DNA of 64,000 bases from Sphingomonas sp. PR090111-T3T-6A (GCF_000383095.1 NZ_AORL01000022.1:1-64000); one strand, 5' to 3'; shown: positions 52,890-62,800, numbered from the stretch's first letter. Numbers and translations: made by a program. The notes: a model not told the origin generated them from the sequence alone.

Positions 52890-54311
52890 ATGAGAATTTG
52901 TAGGGGAATCGCCCGAAAGGGAGCGCTGGTCGCCGCCACCGCGGTGTCCGCGCTGACGATGGCGGGGCAGGCCCATGCCGCCGCTTTCTATATCCAAGAG
53001 CAGTCGACCAAGGGCCTCGGCCGCGCCTTCTCAGGCGAAGTGTCCGAACAGGGCGCGCAGCAGATGTGGTGGAACCCCGCCGCGATCGGCGGCATCGACA
53101 GCATCCAGAATTATTTCGGCTTCACCGCGATCATCCCGCACGCCGACGCCACCAACGTCAATTCGACGATCACGCGGCCGGGCTTCCCGCTGGGTGCCGC
53201 GGTCGGCATTCCGGCGCTCGGCAGCATCGCGGGCGGCACCTATCCGGTGGGCGGCGCGCAGAATTCACACAACCCGATCAACACCGGCTATCTGCCCAAT
53301 GGCGGCTTCGCGGTGCCGCTCGGCGACAGCCTCGCATTCGGCTTCACCATGACGTCGCCGTACAGCTTCACCAGCAATTACGACGCGGATAGCTGGGCCC
53401 GCTATGCGGCCGACAAGTCGCGCCTGCGCACCTTCGATCTCCAGCCCGTGCTGGCCTACCACAGGGGCGGGCTCAGCATCGGCGCCGGGCCGAACGTGGA
53501 ATATGTCCGCGCGACGCTCAGCAACTATCTGCCCGATCCGCTGCCGAGCCTGGCCGGCATCCCGATCGTCGGCCCCGGCCTGTCGGCGGCGCTCAACACC
53601 AATGACGGCCACCAGTATCTCAAGGGCTCGGGCTGGGACGTCGGCTATTCGCTGGGCTTCCAGTATCATAACGACAAGATCGATCTCGGCGTCAGCTACA
53701 AGTCGAAGATCAAGCATCATCTGAAGGGCCACCTGATCATCGACGGGCTGACCGGCCTGCTCGCGACGCAGGGCGCCAACCAGCGTGTCGACGACGCCCA
53801 TGCCGACTTCACCACACCCTGGCAGGTGATCTTCGGCGGCCGTTACCATGTCACGCCGCAGCTCACCCTCAACGGCCAGATCACGCGCTTCGGCTGGAGC
53901 AAGTTCAACGCGATCGCGCTCTCGAACCTCGGCGCCAACGCCGACCAGTCGGTGCCGGAGAACTACCACAATAGCTGGACCTATGCGGGCGGCGTGGACT
54001 TCAAGGTGACGCCGGCCTGGACGCTGCGCGCCGGCGTGCAGCGCGACCTGTCGCCGATCGGCGCCGGCAACCGCGACCCGCGCGTGCCCGACGGCAACCG
54101 GTGGAACTTCGCGGCGGGCACCAGCTACGCCATGAACAGCCATTTCACGATCGATGCGGGCGCCAGCTACGACAAGATCAAGAGCAACCCGATCGACAAG
54201 ACCGAGGCCGCCTATGTCGGCACCCCGCTCGAGACGATCATCCAGAATGACGGCGTGCTGCACAACGCCAACGCCGTCATCCTTTCCATTGGCGGGAGCG
54301 TAACCTTCTGA
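52890..54311 (+). CDS. Outer membrane FadL/OmpP1/TodX-type transporter
   Basis: A 473-residue outer membrane beta-barrel for uptake of long-chain fatty acids or other hydrophobic compounds. The signal peptide ends near AHA (residue ~31), and the mature N-terminus AAFYIQEQSTKGLGRAFSGE is the FadL-family plug. MWWNPAAIGG and the terminal strand ILSIGGSVTF also fit. GGGGAG precedes the ATG. Its stop overlaps the start of the acyl-CoA synthetase gene, linking import and activation. Confidence 0.94.
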   Translation: MRICRGIARKGALVAATAVSALTMAGQAHAAAFYIQEQSTKGLGRAFSGEVSEQGAQQMWWNPAAIGGIDSIQNYFGFTAIIPHADATNVNSTITRPGFPLGAAVGIPALGSIAGGTYPVGGAQNSHNPINTGYLPNGGFAVPLGDSLAFGFTMTSPYSFTSNYDADSWARYAADKSRLRTFDLQPVLAYHRGGLSIGAGPNVEYVRATLSNYLPDPLPSLAGIPIVGPGLSAALNTNDGHQYLKGSGWDVGYSLGFQYHNDKIDLGVSYKSKIKHHLKGHLIIDGLTGLLATQGANQRVDDAHADFTTPWQVIFGGRYHVTPQLTLNGQITRFGWSKFNAIALSNLGANADQSVPENYHNSWTYAGGVDFKVTPAWTLRAGVQRDLSPIGAGNRDPRVPDGNRWNFAAGTSYAMNSHFTIDAGASYDKIKSNPIDKTEAAYVGTPLETIIQNDGVLHNANAVILSIGGSVTF

Positions 54312-56002
54312 TGAGCATGCCGGCCGTTAATTCCGATGAGCGGCCGGCGCCGCGGGGGGATGGCTCCACGGGCCATTCCCCCACCTTCGCGCCGCGGCTG
54401 CTGACGGATCTGCTCGACAACGCCGTCGCCCGCTGGGGCGAGCGGATCGCGATCGACTTCCTCGGTCATCGCTGGACCTACAGGGAATTGGGAACGCTGG
54501 TGGAGCACGCCGCGCGCGGGCTTCAGGATATCGGCGTCAAGCCGGGCGACCGGGTCGGGCTCTGCCTGCCCAACATGCCGCATTATGTGATCCTCTATTT
54601 CGCGACGCTGCGCATCGGCGGCATCGTGGTCAACCTGAACCCGCTCTATGTCGAGCGCGAGCTGTGCCACCTGCTGGAGGATTCGGGCGCCGGCGTCGTC
54701 GCCACCGTCGACATCGCCTCGATCCACGACAAGGTGACCCATGTCGCCGAGAAGGTGGGCGTGCGCAAGCTGATCGTCTGCCCGCTGTCGGAGGCGCTGC
54801 CGCGCTTCAAGTCGATCGCCTATCGCGTGCTCAAGCGGAAGGAGATCGCGCACGTCCCGCACGATGCGCTGCACATGTTCTTCGCGCAGCTCACCGCCAA
54901 CCATCGGCCGCACACGCCCGTCACCCTGAAGCCGGACGATGTGGCCGTGCTCCAATATACCGGCGGCACCACCGGCGAGCCCAAGGCGGCGATGCTGACC
55001 CACGCCAATCTCACCGCCAATTCGGCGCAGATGATCGCCCATGTCGGCCACCTGCCCGACGAGCAGGAGCGCACGCTGGGCGTGCTGCCGCTGTTCCACG
55101 TCTTCGCGCTGACCACGGTGCTCAACTATTCGGTCGACACCGGCGCCGAGATGGTGCTGCTGCCCCGCTTCGAGCTGAAGCAGATGGTGGACACGGTCGC
55201 GCGCACCCAGTGCACCCAGCTCCTCGCGGTGCCGACCATCTATGGCGCGCTCAATGGCCTGCCCGACAGCGATCTGGCCAAGCTGAAATCGGTCAAGCGC
55301 TCGATCTCGGGCGGCGCGCCGCTGCCCTTCGACGTGCGCCAGCGCTTCGAGATGCGGATGGGGACGCCGGTGGTCGAAGGCTATGGCCTGTCCGAGGCCT
55401 CGCCGATCATCACCTGCAATCCGCTCGGGGTCGAGCCCAAGGACAACAGCGCCGGCCCGGCCTTTCCCGGCACGACGATCGAGATCCGTGACCTCGACGA
55501 TCCGCACAAGATCCTGCCCGTGGGCGAGCGCGGCGAAATCTGCGCGCGCGGGCCGCAGGTCATGAAGGGCTACTGGAACCGCCCGGACGCCAACGAGGCG
55601 GTGTTCGTCGACGGCGCGCTCCGGACCGGCGACGTCGGCTATCTCGACGAGGACGGCTATCTCTTCATCGTCGACCGCATGAAGGACATGATCCTGTGCG
55701 GCGGCTACAACGTCTATCCGCGCACGATCGAGGAAGCGCTCTACGAGCATCCGGCGGTGGCCGAGGCGGTTGTCATCGGCGTGCCCGACAAATATCGCGG
55801 CCAGGCGCCGAAGGCGTTCGTCTCGTTGCGGCCGGGCATGGCCGCCACGCCCGAGCAGCTTCGCGGCTTCCTCACCGACAAGCTCAGCAAGATCGAGATG
55901 CCCCGCGAAATCGAAATCCGAGACAATCTGCCCAAGACGCTCATCGGCAAGCTCTCCAAGAAGGAGCTGATCGCAGAGGAGCTGGCGAAGACCCATGGCT
56001 GA
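54311..56002 (+). CDS. Long-chain acyl-CoA synthetase (FadD-like)
   Basis: A 563-residue adenylate-forming enzyme that activates fatty acids to acyl-CoA. It shows the AMP-binding P-loop YTGGTTGEPK (about 216-225), VEGYGLSEASP (motif II), TGDVGYLDEDGYLFIVDRMKDMI with the adenylate-binding Asp, and the C-terminal Lys in LPKTLIGKLSKKEL. The start ATG shares the last base of the FadL stop. The MerR regulator gene begins inside its last codons, so all three form an operon. Confidence 0.95.
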   Translation: MSMPAVNSDERPAPRGDGSTGHSPTFAPRLLTDLLDNAVARWGERIAIDFLGHRWTYRELGTLVEHAARGLQDIGVKPGDRVGLCLPNMPHYVILYFATLRIGGIVVNLNPLYVERELCHLLEDSGAGVVATVDIASIHDKVTHVAEKVGVRKLIVCPLSEALPRFKSIAYRVLKRKEIAHVPHDALHMFFAQLTANHRPHTPVTLKPDDVAVLQYTGGTTGEPKAAMLTHANLTANSAQMIAHVGHLPDEQERTLGVLPLFHVFALTTVLNYSVDTGAEMVLLPRFELKQMVDTVARTQCTQLLAVPTIYGALNGLPDSDLAKLKSVKRSISGGAPLPFDVRQRFEMRMGTPVVEGYGLSEASPIITCNPLGVEPKDNSAGPAFPGTTIEIRDLDDPHKILPVGERGEICARGPQVMKGYWNRPDANEAVFVDGALRTGDVGYLDEDGYLFIVDRMKDMILCGGYNVYPRTIEEALYEHPAVAEAVVIGVPDKYRGQAPKAFVSLRPGMAATPEQLRGFLTDKLSKIEMPREIEIRDNLPKTLIGKLSKKELIAEELAKTHG

Positions 56003-56390
56003 GGAGGGCAACGACCTCAGGGGCATTCAGCAGGTCGCGTCCGATCTCGGCGTCACCACGCGGACGTTGCGCTTCTACGAGGACAAAGGGCTGATCGAGC
56101 CGCGCCGGGTGGGCACGACGCGCGTCTATACCCGGCGCGAGGTGGGGCGGATGCACCTTATCCTGCGCGGCAAGCGGCTGGGCTTCTCGCTGCGCGAGAT
56201 CCACGAGTTCCTCGATCTCTACGACGCCGATCCCAAGCATGTGGAGCAGATGCGCCGCCTCGCCACCCGCGCCCGCGAGCGCGCCGACGAGCTGGAGCAT
56301 CAGAAGATCGCGATCGAGCAGACCATCGTCGAACTGCGCCAGATCGAGCGCGAGGCGCTGGAGCGCGTCGAGACCGCCAGCCACGCCTGA
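55995..56390 (+). CDS. MerR family transcriptional regulator
   Basis: A 131-residue MerR-type regulator: winged helix-turn-helix VTTRTLRFYEDKGLIEPRR (about residues 18-36), TRVYTRREVGRMHLILRGKRLGFSLREIHEFLDL, and a C-terminal dimerisation coiled coil. It lacks the Cys clusters of metal sensors and the long ligand domain of drug sensors. Overlap with the acyl-CoA synthetase gene suggests it controls the fatty-acid genes around it, in line with MerR regulators of acyl-CoA catabolism; this is inference. Confidence 0.92.
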   Translation: MAEEGNDLRGIQQVASDLGVTTRTLRFYEDKGLIEPRRVGTTRVYTRREVGRMHLILRGKRLGFSLREIHEFLDLYDADPKHVEQMRRLATRARERADELEHQKIAIEQTIVELRQIEREALERVETASHA

Positions 56391-56460
56391 GCCCATGTTC
56401 GACGGGTGACAGCGCCCGCGGTCATGCTACAGGCGGAGGGTCTGGGGGAGGCTCGTCCGG

Positions 56461-58209
56461 GTGCGATACCATAGGACCCTGCGTTATTTCGTCATTCTGC
56501 GTCGCCAGTTCCGGCAAAGCGAAGCGAGCTTCATCCTGCTCGCCGTTCTGGTGGGCGCGCTGGGCGGTGGGCTGGCGGTGGCGCTGGGGCTGGTGGCCCA
56601 CATGCTCCAGCATCTCCTCTATGCGCTGCCCGGCACCACCCGGCTGAGCGGGATGGCCACGCTCCAGCCGGTGCGCCTGCTGGCGCTGCCGCTGGGGGGT
56701 GCGCTGCTCGGCCTGCTCCACCTCGCCCTCCAGCGCTGGCGGCGGCGCACGCCGGTCGACGTGGTCGAGGCCAACGCGCTCCATGGCGGCGCCGTGCCCT
56801 TCCGCGACAGCCTGACGGTGACGGGGCAGACCTTCATCTCCAACGGCTTCGGCGCCTCCGTGGGGCTGGAGGCAGCCTATGCGCAGATCGGCGGCGGGCT
56901 GGCCTCGGTGATCGGCCGCTGGTTCAGCCTGCGCCGCTCGGACCTGCGCACCTTGGTCGGCGCCGGCACGGGCGCGGCGATCGGGGCGGCGTTCGGCGCG
57001 CCGCTGACCGGCGCCTTCTACGCCTTCGAGATCGTCATCGGCGCCTACACCCCCGCCGCCATCGCGCCCGTCGCCGCCGCCACCATCGCAGGCGTCGCCA
57101 CCGCGCGGACGCTGGGCGCGGTGCCCTATCTCATCACCGCCGCGTCGACCGGCATCACCCGCAATCTCGATTATCTCGCCTTCGTCGGCATGGGGCTGGC
57201 CTGCGCCTTCGTCGGCATCCTGCTGATGCGGGCGGTGAGCCTGCTCGAGATCGGCGTGCGCAAGACCGGGCTGCCGCCCGCGCTCCGCCCGATGGTGGGG
57301 GGCATCCTGCTGATGCCGATCGCCTATCTCGCCCCGCAGGCGCTCTCGGCGGGCCATGAGGCGCTGCACCTGACCCTCGCCAGCGACGTGCCGCTCGCCA
57401 TGCTGTGCGCGATCTTCGGGCTGAAGATGCTGGCCTCGTCGGTGTCGCTGGGCTTCGGCTTCCGCGGCGGGCTGTTCTTCGCCTCGCTGTTCCTCGGCGT
57501 GCTGGTGGGCCGCATCTATGCCGACGTGGTGGAGCTGCTGCTGCCCGGCCAGCATCTGTGGACACAGGACGCCGCGCTGGTCGGCATGGCGGCGCTGGCG
57601 GTCTCGGTGATCGGCGGGCCGATGACGATGAGCTTCCTCGTGCTGGAGGCGACGCGCGACTTCCAGCTCACAGCGATCGTGCTCACCGCCTCGCTGGTGG
57701 CGAGCGCGCTGGTCCGCGAGTTGTTCGGCTACAGCTTCTCGACTTGGCGCCTCCATCTGCGCGGCGAAGTCATCAAGTCGGCGCGCGACATCGGCTGGGT
57801 GCGCCAGCTCACCGCCGGCAAGATGATGCGGCGCGCGCCCGCCTGCCTGCCCGCGGACACCAGCATCGGCGAGTTCCGCCGCCGCACGCCGCTCGGCTCG
57901 ACCAGCCGCGTCGTGCTGCTCAACGAGAAGAATCATTATGCCGGGCTGGTGCCGACCGCGCAGGCCTATGTCGACGGGCTCGACCTTCACGCCAGCGTGA
58001 CCACCCTCGCCCGCCATCCCGACGACACCATCACGCCGGACAGGAACATCGCCGAGGTGATGCAGGTGTTCGACCGGCTCGGCGTCGACGATCTCGCTGT
58101 CGTCGCGCCCGACGGCAAGCTGCTCGGCCTGCTGACCGAGGCGCATGTCCGCAAGCGCTATGCCGACGAGCTGGAGAGCGCCCAGCGCGACCTGTTCGGC
58201 GAAAGCTAG
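56461..58209 (+). CDS. ClC-family chloride channel/transporter with CBS domains
   Basis: A 582-residue ClC protein with about ten to twelve membrane segments, then a cytosolic CBS pair (about 450-575; VMQVFDRLGVDDLAVVAPDG). ClC landmarks are visible: FGAPLTGAFYAFE and FGFRGGLFFASLFLG for the GxFxP region. The gating Glu motif reads VGLEAAYAQIGG in place of GREGP, keeping Glu137. Whether it is a channel or a proton exchanger cannot be told. The start is GTG at 56461. It ends four bases from the convergent efflux gene. Confidence 0.9.
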   Translation: MRYHRTLRYFVILRRQFRQSEASFILLAVLVGALGGGLAVALGLVAHMLQHLLYALPGTTRLSGMATLQPVRLLALPLGGALLGLLHLALQRWRRRTPVDVVEANALHGGAVPFRDSLTVTGQTFISNGFGASVGLEAAYAQIGGGLASVIGRWFSLRRSDLRTLVGAGTGAAIGAAFGAPLTGAFYAFEIVIGAYTPAAIAPVAAATIAGVATARTLGAVPYLITAASTGITRNLDYLAFVGMGLACAFVGILLMRAVSLLEIGVRKTGLPPALRPMVGGILLMPIAYLAPQALSAGHEALHLTLASDVPLAMLCAIFGLKMLASSVSLGFGFRGGLFFASLFLGVLVGRIYADVVELLLPGQHLWTQDAALVGMAALAVSVIGGPMTMSFLVLEATRDFQLTAIVLTASLVASALVRELFGYSFSTWRLHLRGEVIKSARDIGWVRQLTAGKMMRRAPACLPADTSIGEFRRRTPLGSTSRVVLLNEKNHYAGLVPTAQAYVDGLDLHASVTTLARHPDDTITPDRNIAEVMQVFDRLGVDDLAVVAPDGKLLGLLTEAHVRKRYADELESAQRDLFGES

Positions 58210-58213
58210 GCCC

Positions 58214-59617
58214 TCACTCCTCCCAGCCGCCGCCGAGCGCCAGAAAGACGTCGATCTGCCGGTCGGTCAGCTCGGACTGCGAGGCCGCCAGCGCCGCCTC
58301 GGCATTGGCAAGGTTGGACTGCGCGGTCAGCACGTTGATGAAGCCGGTGCGGCCGAAGCGGAACAGGCGGTTGGCCTGATCGCTCGCCTTCTCGGCATCG
58401 TCGCGGGCCAGCTCGAGCGCATGGTCATGGTCGATCTCGCGCGCATAGGCGGTGAGCGCCGTCTCGGTCTGGCGCAGCGCCTCGATCACCGTGCCATCGA
58501 AGCGCGCCGAGGCGATGTCCGCCTCCGCGCCCGCCGCATGGATGCGCGCGTGGATCAGCTTGCGGTTGGGGAAATTCCACGACACCAGCGGGCCGATGCC
58601 GCCGCCGAAGGTGTCGCCCGAGTTGAACAGCTTGAACGGGCCGGCAAAGCCCATCGATCCGCCCAGCGTCACCTTGGGATACAGCTCCGCCATCTCGACG
58701 CCGATGGTGGCGGTGGCGGCGGCGAGATTGCGCTCGGCCGCGCGGATGTCGGCGCGGCGGCGGATCAGCGCGCCGCCGTCGCCGATCGGGATCGGCTGCT
58801 TGAGCGCGGGCGGCGCCGGGCAGGTCTCCAGCTCCTTGGGATAGTCGGAGGGCGCGCGGCCCATCAGCGCGGCCAGCTCGAACAGGGCCGCCTGCCGCTT
58901 GGCGATGATGGTGGGGATGGCCGCCGCGCTCTGGTCGGCGGCGCCGCGCGCGCGGGTGACGTCGAAATTGGTGCCCCGGCCGCCCTTGAAGAGCCGATGG
59001 GTGACGTCGAGCGTCTGGCGCTGGATGTCGAGCACATGCTGCGTCGCCGCCAGCGTGCGGTTGGCCGAGCAGGCCGCCGCATAACTCCGCGTCACCGCCG
59101 CCGCGATCGTCACGCGCACATTATCGCGCGCCGCCTGCGCCGCCTCGGAGCTGTCCTTCGCCGCCTCGATCCCGCGCCTGATGCCACCCGCCAGATCGAG
59201 CGGATATTCGACGCCCGCGCCCAGCGTGTAGGACCAAGCCGTGCCCGGCAGCGGCTCGGTGAAGAAGCCCACCCGCGCGGCTTCGGCGCCAGCATTGAGG
59301 CTGGTCTGGATGGTGCGGCCCGCCTCGGCCTCGCGCACGATATAGCTCGCGCGGCGCAGGTTCGCGTCGGCGGCGCGCAGGTCGGTGTTGGCCTTCAGCG
59401 CTTCCTCGACATAGCCGTCGAGCCGCGCATCGTCATAGAGCCGCCACCAATGATCGGGCAGCGGCGCCTGCGCATAGGCCGGCTCGTCGCCGCTCGCGAA
59501 GGCGCGGTTGGCGGCCGGCGCCTTCGCCATCGCATTGTCCGGCACATGATAATTCGGCCCCGCCGTGCAGGCGGCGAGCGACAGCGCAAGCAGGGAGGCG
59601 GCGGGCGCGATCCTCAC
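58214..59617 (-). CDS. Efflux outer membrane factor (NodT/OprM family lipoprotein)
   Basis: A 467-residue TolC-like outer membrane factor of the NodT group. The lipoprotein signal is MRIAPAASLLALSLAAC (Cys17). Two OEP repeats follow, with AGPNYHVP at the mature N-terminus, DHWWRLYDDARLDGYVEEALKAN and the second repeat ending FGRTGFINVLTAQSNLANAEAALAAS. It should form the exit duct for the membrane-fusion/FUSC pump encoded just upstream. It overlaps the HlyD gene by ATGA. Confidence 0.94.
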   Translation of the reverse strand: MRIAPAASLLALSLAACTAGPNYHVPDNAMAKAPAANRAFASGDEPAYAQAPLPDHWWRLYDDARLDGYVEEALKANTDLRAADANLRRASYIVREAEAGRTIQTSLNAGAEAARVGFFTEPLPGTAWSYTLGAGVEYPLDLAGGIRRGIEAAKDSSEAAQAARDNVRVTIAAAVTRSYAAACSANRTLAATQHVLDIQRQTLDVTHRLFKGGRGTNFDVTRARGAADQSAAAIPTIIAKRQAALFELAALMGRAPSDYPKELETCPAPPALKQPIPIGDGGALIRRRADIRAAERNLAAATATIGVEMAELYPKVTLGGSMGFAGPFKLFNSGDTFGGGIGPLVSWNFPNRKLIHARIHAAGAEADIASARFDGTVIEALRQTETALTAYAREIDHDHALELARDDAEKASDQANRLFRFGRTGFINVLTAQSNLANAEAALAASQSELTDRQIDVFLALGGGWEE

Positions 59618-60552
59618 GGGCGCGGCCCCTGCGCGTTGGCGACCGGTTGCGGCTGCGTGGACTTCTGGGGCTGGGCCTTCCGCTCCTCCGGCTGGACGAT
59701 GGTGACGGTGGCCGTCCGCCCGGCGATGAGCTGCGTGCCCCTGGGCATCCGGTCGACATGGATGCGCACCGGGATGCGCTGTGCGAGGCGGACCCAGCTA
59801 AAGGTCGGCTGCACTTCACGGAGCTGGTTGGCGGTGTCCTTGCTCTGGTCGTCGGCGATGCCGGCGCTGATGCTGTCGACATGGCCTTCGAGGTCGCGCT
59901 CGTCGCCCATCAGGCGAATCTTCGCCTTGTCGCCGACATGGATGTGGCGGAGCTTGGTTTCCTCGAAATAGCCCTCGATCCGCAGCGAATCCATGTCGAC
60001 CACCGCCATCGCCTGATGCCCCGCGCCCAGATAGTCGCCCGGATGCAGATCGAGATTGGTGACGATGCCGTTCACCGAGGCGCGGATCGCGGTGCGCGCG
60101 ACGTTGAGCGAGGCGGTCTGCCGCGCGGCGATCGCGGCGTTGAGCGCGGCGTCGGCGGTCGCCACCTTGGCGACATTCTCCTCATGCGTCTCGGTCGCGA
60201 CCAGATCGCCCAAGGCGAGGTCGCGCTTCGCCACGCGCTTCGCCTGCTCCAGCGTGGCCCGAGCGCTGGCGATGCTGGCGTCCGCCTGCCCCAGCGCATC
60301 GGCGTAGCGCGGCTGATCGACCACGAACAGCAGATCGCCCTTGTGGACGAACTGGTTGTCGCGCACCGCCACCGACGTCACCAGCCCGCCGACATCCGGC
60401 GCCACGCGCACCACGTCGGCGCGGACATGGCCGTCGCGCGTCCAGGGGTCGGTCTCATAATGGCGCCACAGCCAGATCGCCACGAGGACGGCCAGCACGA
60501 CGATGCTCAGGGTCACGGCCCAGCGGGCGAGCGGCGCGAGGATACGGTTCAT
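59614..60552 (-). CDS. HlyD-family membrane fusion protein (AaeA/EmrA-like)
   Basis: A 312-residue periplasmic adaptor. One N-terminal helix (VTLSIVVLAVLVAIWLW) is followed by TDPWTRDGHVRADVVRVAPDVGG, typical of AaeA-type adaptors, a biotinyl-lipoyl-like domain split by a coiled coil (about 90-160), then a beta-barrel domain and a Gln/Pro-rich tail. It should connect the FUSC protein to the outer membrane factor. It overlaps both flanking genes by ATGA. Confidence 0.94.
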   Translation of the reverse strand: MNRILAPLARWAVTLSIVVLAVLVAIWLWRHYETDPWTRDGHVRADVVRVAPDVGGLVTSVAVRDNQFVHKGDLLFVVDQPRYADALGQADASIASARATLEQAKRVAKRDLALGDLVATETHEENVAKVATADAALNAAIAARQTASLNVARTAIRASVNGIVTNLDLHPGDYLGAGHQAMAVVDMDSLRIEGYFEETKLRHIHVGDKAKIRLMGDERDLEGHVDSISAGIADDQSKDTANQLREVQPTFSWVRLAQRIPVRIHVDRMPRGTQLIAGRTATVTIVQPEERKAQPQKSTQPQPVANAQGPRP

Positions 60553-60764
60553 GGATGCAGTCCGAACGAGGTCGTGAGGGAAGCCAGAAGGCCGAGGATG
60601 AGTAGGAACAGCGCCACGTCCACCAGCGGACGATAGGCGACCAGCCGATAGGCGCCCACCAGCGCCAGCAGGCGCGAGAGCAGCACGACGATCGCCAGCG
60701 CGGCGATGGCGAGCACCAGCAGCGAGGGCAGGAACACGCCCCCGATCGAGACTTCGCCGATCAT
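60549..60764 (-). CDS. Small membrane protein DUF1656 (AaeX-like)
   Basis: A 71-residue membrane protein with two predicted helices (FLPSLLVLAIAALAIVVLLS and VDVALFLLILGLLASL) and the start MIGEVSIGGVFLP. It matches DUF1656/AaeX, which nearly always lies between the FUSC and HlyD genes of this efflux type. Its role in the pump is not known. Both ends overlap neighbours by ATGA. Confidence 0.9.
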   Translation of the reverse strand: MIGEVSIGGVFLPSLLVLAIAALAIVVLLSRLLALVGAYRLVAYRPLVDVALFLLILGLLASLTTSFGLHP

Positions 60765-62800
60765 GCGGGCGCTCCCTGATAGGCCGGCGCCTGCGGGAAC
60801 AGGTTGCGGCGCAGGCTGGTCAGCAGCACGAGGCCCTGCCGCCGCCGCTCGGCCTGCGGATCGGCAGCGAAGGCGGCGACGGTGCGGTCGATCTCGGCCA
60901 GCAGCCCCTCGGGCGGCGGCACGGTCCGCACCGGATCGAGACGGACGAAATGGCGCCAGATGCCGGTCAGCGTATCGGCAATCAGCCCGCGCTGCTCCGG
61001 CGTGGCGGAGGGGCCCAGCCGATCCAGCTCGCCCGCGACGAAGCCGATGCGCAGGTCCACCAGCGCGTCCAGCAGCGGCTTGCCGGGATCGGGCGCCTGC
61101 TTCGCCAGCCGGGGAAGCAGCAGGCCGATCCGGTCGAGCATCCCGCTCGTCCAGTGCGCCGTGCCGGGCGCCCGGCCCTTCGCGCGCCGCGCCACATCGC
61201 GCCAGCCGGCGCGGATCAGGCGGGCGACGCTGTGCTCGGTGCCGATCGTCTGGAACAGCCCCACCGTCACCACCGCGAAGCCGGTGCCAACGAGCTGGGC
61301 GAGCGCCCCGTTGGCGAAGGCGGCGAAGCTATCCTTGTAGGTGGCGTTCAGCCCCACCGTATTGGGGAAGGCGAGCAGCATGCCGAGCGACACCAGGGTC
61401 AGCGGCGGCCGCGCCAGCATCGATCCTACCAGCAGCAGCGGCGGCGCCAGCACAGCGGCGACCGTCACGAAATCGGTGGCGCGCGGCAACAGGGCATAGC
61501 CCCACAGCATCGCCACGCCGAGCCCGAGCGCCGAGCCGATGAAGAAGGTGAAGATCACCGGGCCCGGATCGTCGACATTGCCGAACAGCGCGCAGCAGAC
61601 GCCCGCGATCAGCACCGCGCCCGCGCCATCCGGCCAGGCGGTGCCAATCCAGAAAGCGCAGCCGAGCACGATGGTGGCGATGGTGCCGAGCGCCGCACGC
61701 ACTGCGAGGCCCTTGTCGCGATGGAGCGCTCGTCCCCCCGCCTGTGCCAGCAACTCCCCCACGCGCGGCGAAAGCGCGCGCGGGCTGGGCGAGTGGATCT
61801 GGTCCTGAAGATCCCGGCAATCGCGATGCGCGGCGATCAGGTCCGCCATGCGCGCCAGCAGGTTGAGCAGCAGCATGTCGCGCCAGATCGGCTCCGGGCC
61901 GCCCGGCGGCGGCTCCAGCACCCGCGCCTCGTCGATGAGCCGGGCGGCGACCTCGCCCCGATCCGGCCTGCGCACGCCGTCCTCCAGCCAGTTGCGCACC
62001 CGTTCGACATAATCCGCGATCGGCCCCGGCACTCCGCCCTCGCACGACGACAGCACCACCAGCCGGTCCTCCACCGTGCTCGCCAGCGGCAGGAAAAGCG
62101 AAAGCTGATCCTCCATCGCCCGCACCGTCCGCACGCGGGGCAACAGGCGCGCCGTGTCGAACGGCAGGTGGATTGAGAGCTGGTGCAGCTCGGTGAGATC
62201 GATGGCGAGGCGGCGGCGTTCGCGGTCCAGCGTCTCCTCGCGCACGCCTGACAGCGCGGCGCGGGACCAGCGCTCGGCATCGTTGAGGATCACCTCGATC
62301 CGCTGGAGCAGCCGCGCGGCGACGGAGCGCGGCCAGATCAGCGCATGCACCACGCTACCGGCGAGGATGCCGATGGTGATCTCCTGCACGCGGACGATCG
62401 CGACATCGAAGATCGCGCCCGGCGCGTCCACGCTCGGGAAGCCGATGATGCTGGCGGTGTAGCCGGCGAGCAGGAAGATGTATGCGCGCGGCGTCCGGTC
62501 GAGCAGCGAGACATAGAGGCACAGGCCCAGCCACAGCGCCAGCGCCAGCGAGAGCACCGCCGGCTCGTTGACGAAGGTGGGCACCAGCACCACCGCCGCC
62601 GTCGCGCCGAGCAGCGTGCCCATCAGCCGGAACGCCGCCTTGGAAAGCACGGCGCCGGCGAGCGGCTGGGCGACGATGTAGGAGGTCGTCACCGCCCAAT
62701 AAGGCCGGACGAGCCCGATCCTGAGCGCGACATAATAGGCCAGCATCGCCGCGATGAAGCATTTGACCGAGAAGAGCACGGCTTCCGCATCGGCCTTCAT
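60761..62800 (-). CDS. FUSC-family inner membrane efflux protein (AaeB-like)
   Basis: A 679-residue protein with two halves, each about six helices and a soluble segment, in the FUSC/AaeB layout. Segments include FIAAMLAYYVALRIGLVRPYWA at the N-terminus, RTPRAYIFLLAGYTASIIGFP, and later LGTIATIVLGCAFWIGTAWPDG and FTFFIGSALGLGVAMLWGYALL. AaeB exports aromatic acids in E. coli; the substrate here is unknown. It overlaps marR and the DUF1656 gene by ATGA. Confidence 0.93.
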   Translation of the reverse strand: MKADAEAVLFSVKCFIAAMLAYYVALRIGLVRPYWAVTTSYIVAQPLAGAVLSKAAFRLMGTLLGATAAVVLVPTFVNEPAVLSLALALWLGLCLYVSLLDRTPRAYIFLLAGYTASIIGFPSVDAPGAIFDVAIVRVQEITIGILAGSVVHALIWPRSVAARLLQRIEVILNDAERWSRAALSGVREETLDRERRRLAIDLTELHQLSIHLPFDTARLLPRVRTVRAMEDQLSLFLPLASTVEDRLVVLSSCEGGVPGPIADYVERVRNWLEDGVRRPDRGEVAARLIDEARVLEPPPGGPEPIWRDMLLLNLLARMADLIAAHRDCRDLQDQIHSPSPRALSPRVGELLAQAGGRALHRDKGLAVRAALGTIATIVLGCAFWIGTAWPDGAGAVLIAGVCCALFGNVDDPGPVIFTFFIGSALGLGVAMLWGYALLPRATDFVTVAAVLAPPLLLVGSMLARPPLTLVSLGMLLAFPNTVGLNATYKDSFAAFANGALAQLVGTGFAVVTVGLFQTIGTEHSVARLIRAGWRDVARRAKGRAPGTAHWTSGMLDRIGLLLPRLAKQAPDPGKPLLDALVDLRIGFVAGELDRLGPSATPEQRGLIADTLTGIWRHFVRLDPVRTVPPPEGLLAEIDRTVAAFAADPQAERRRQGLVLLTSLRRNLFPQAPAYQGAPA

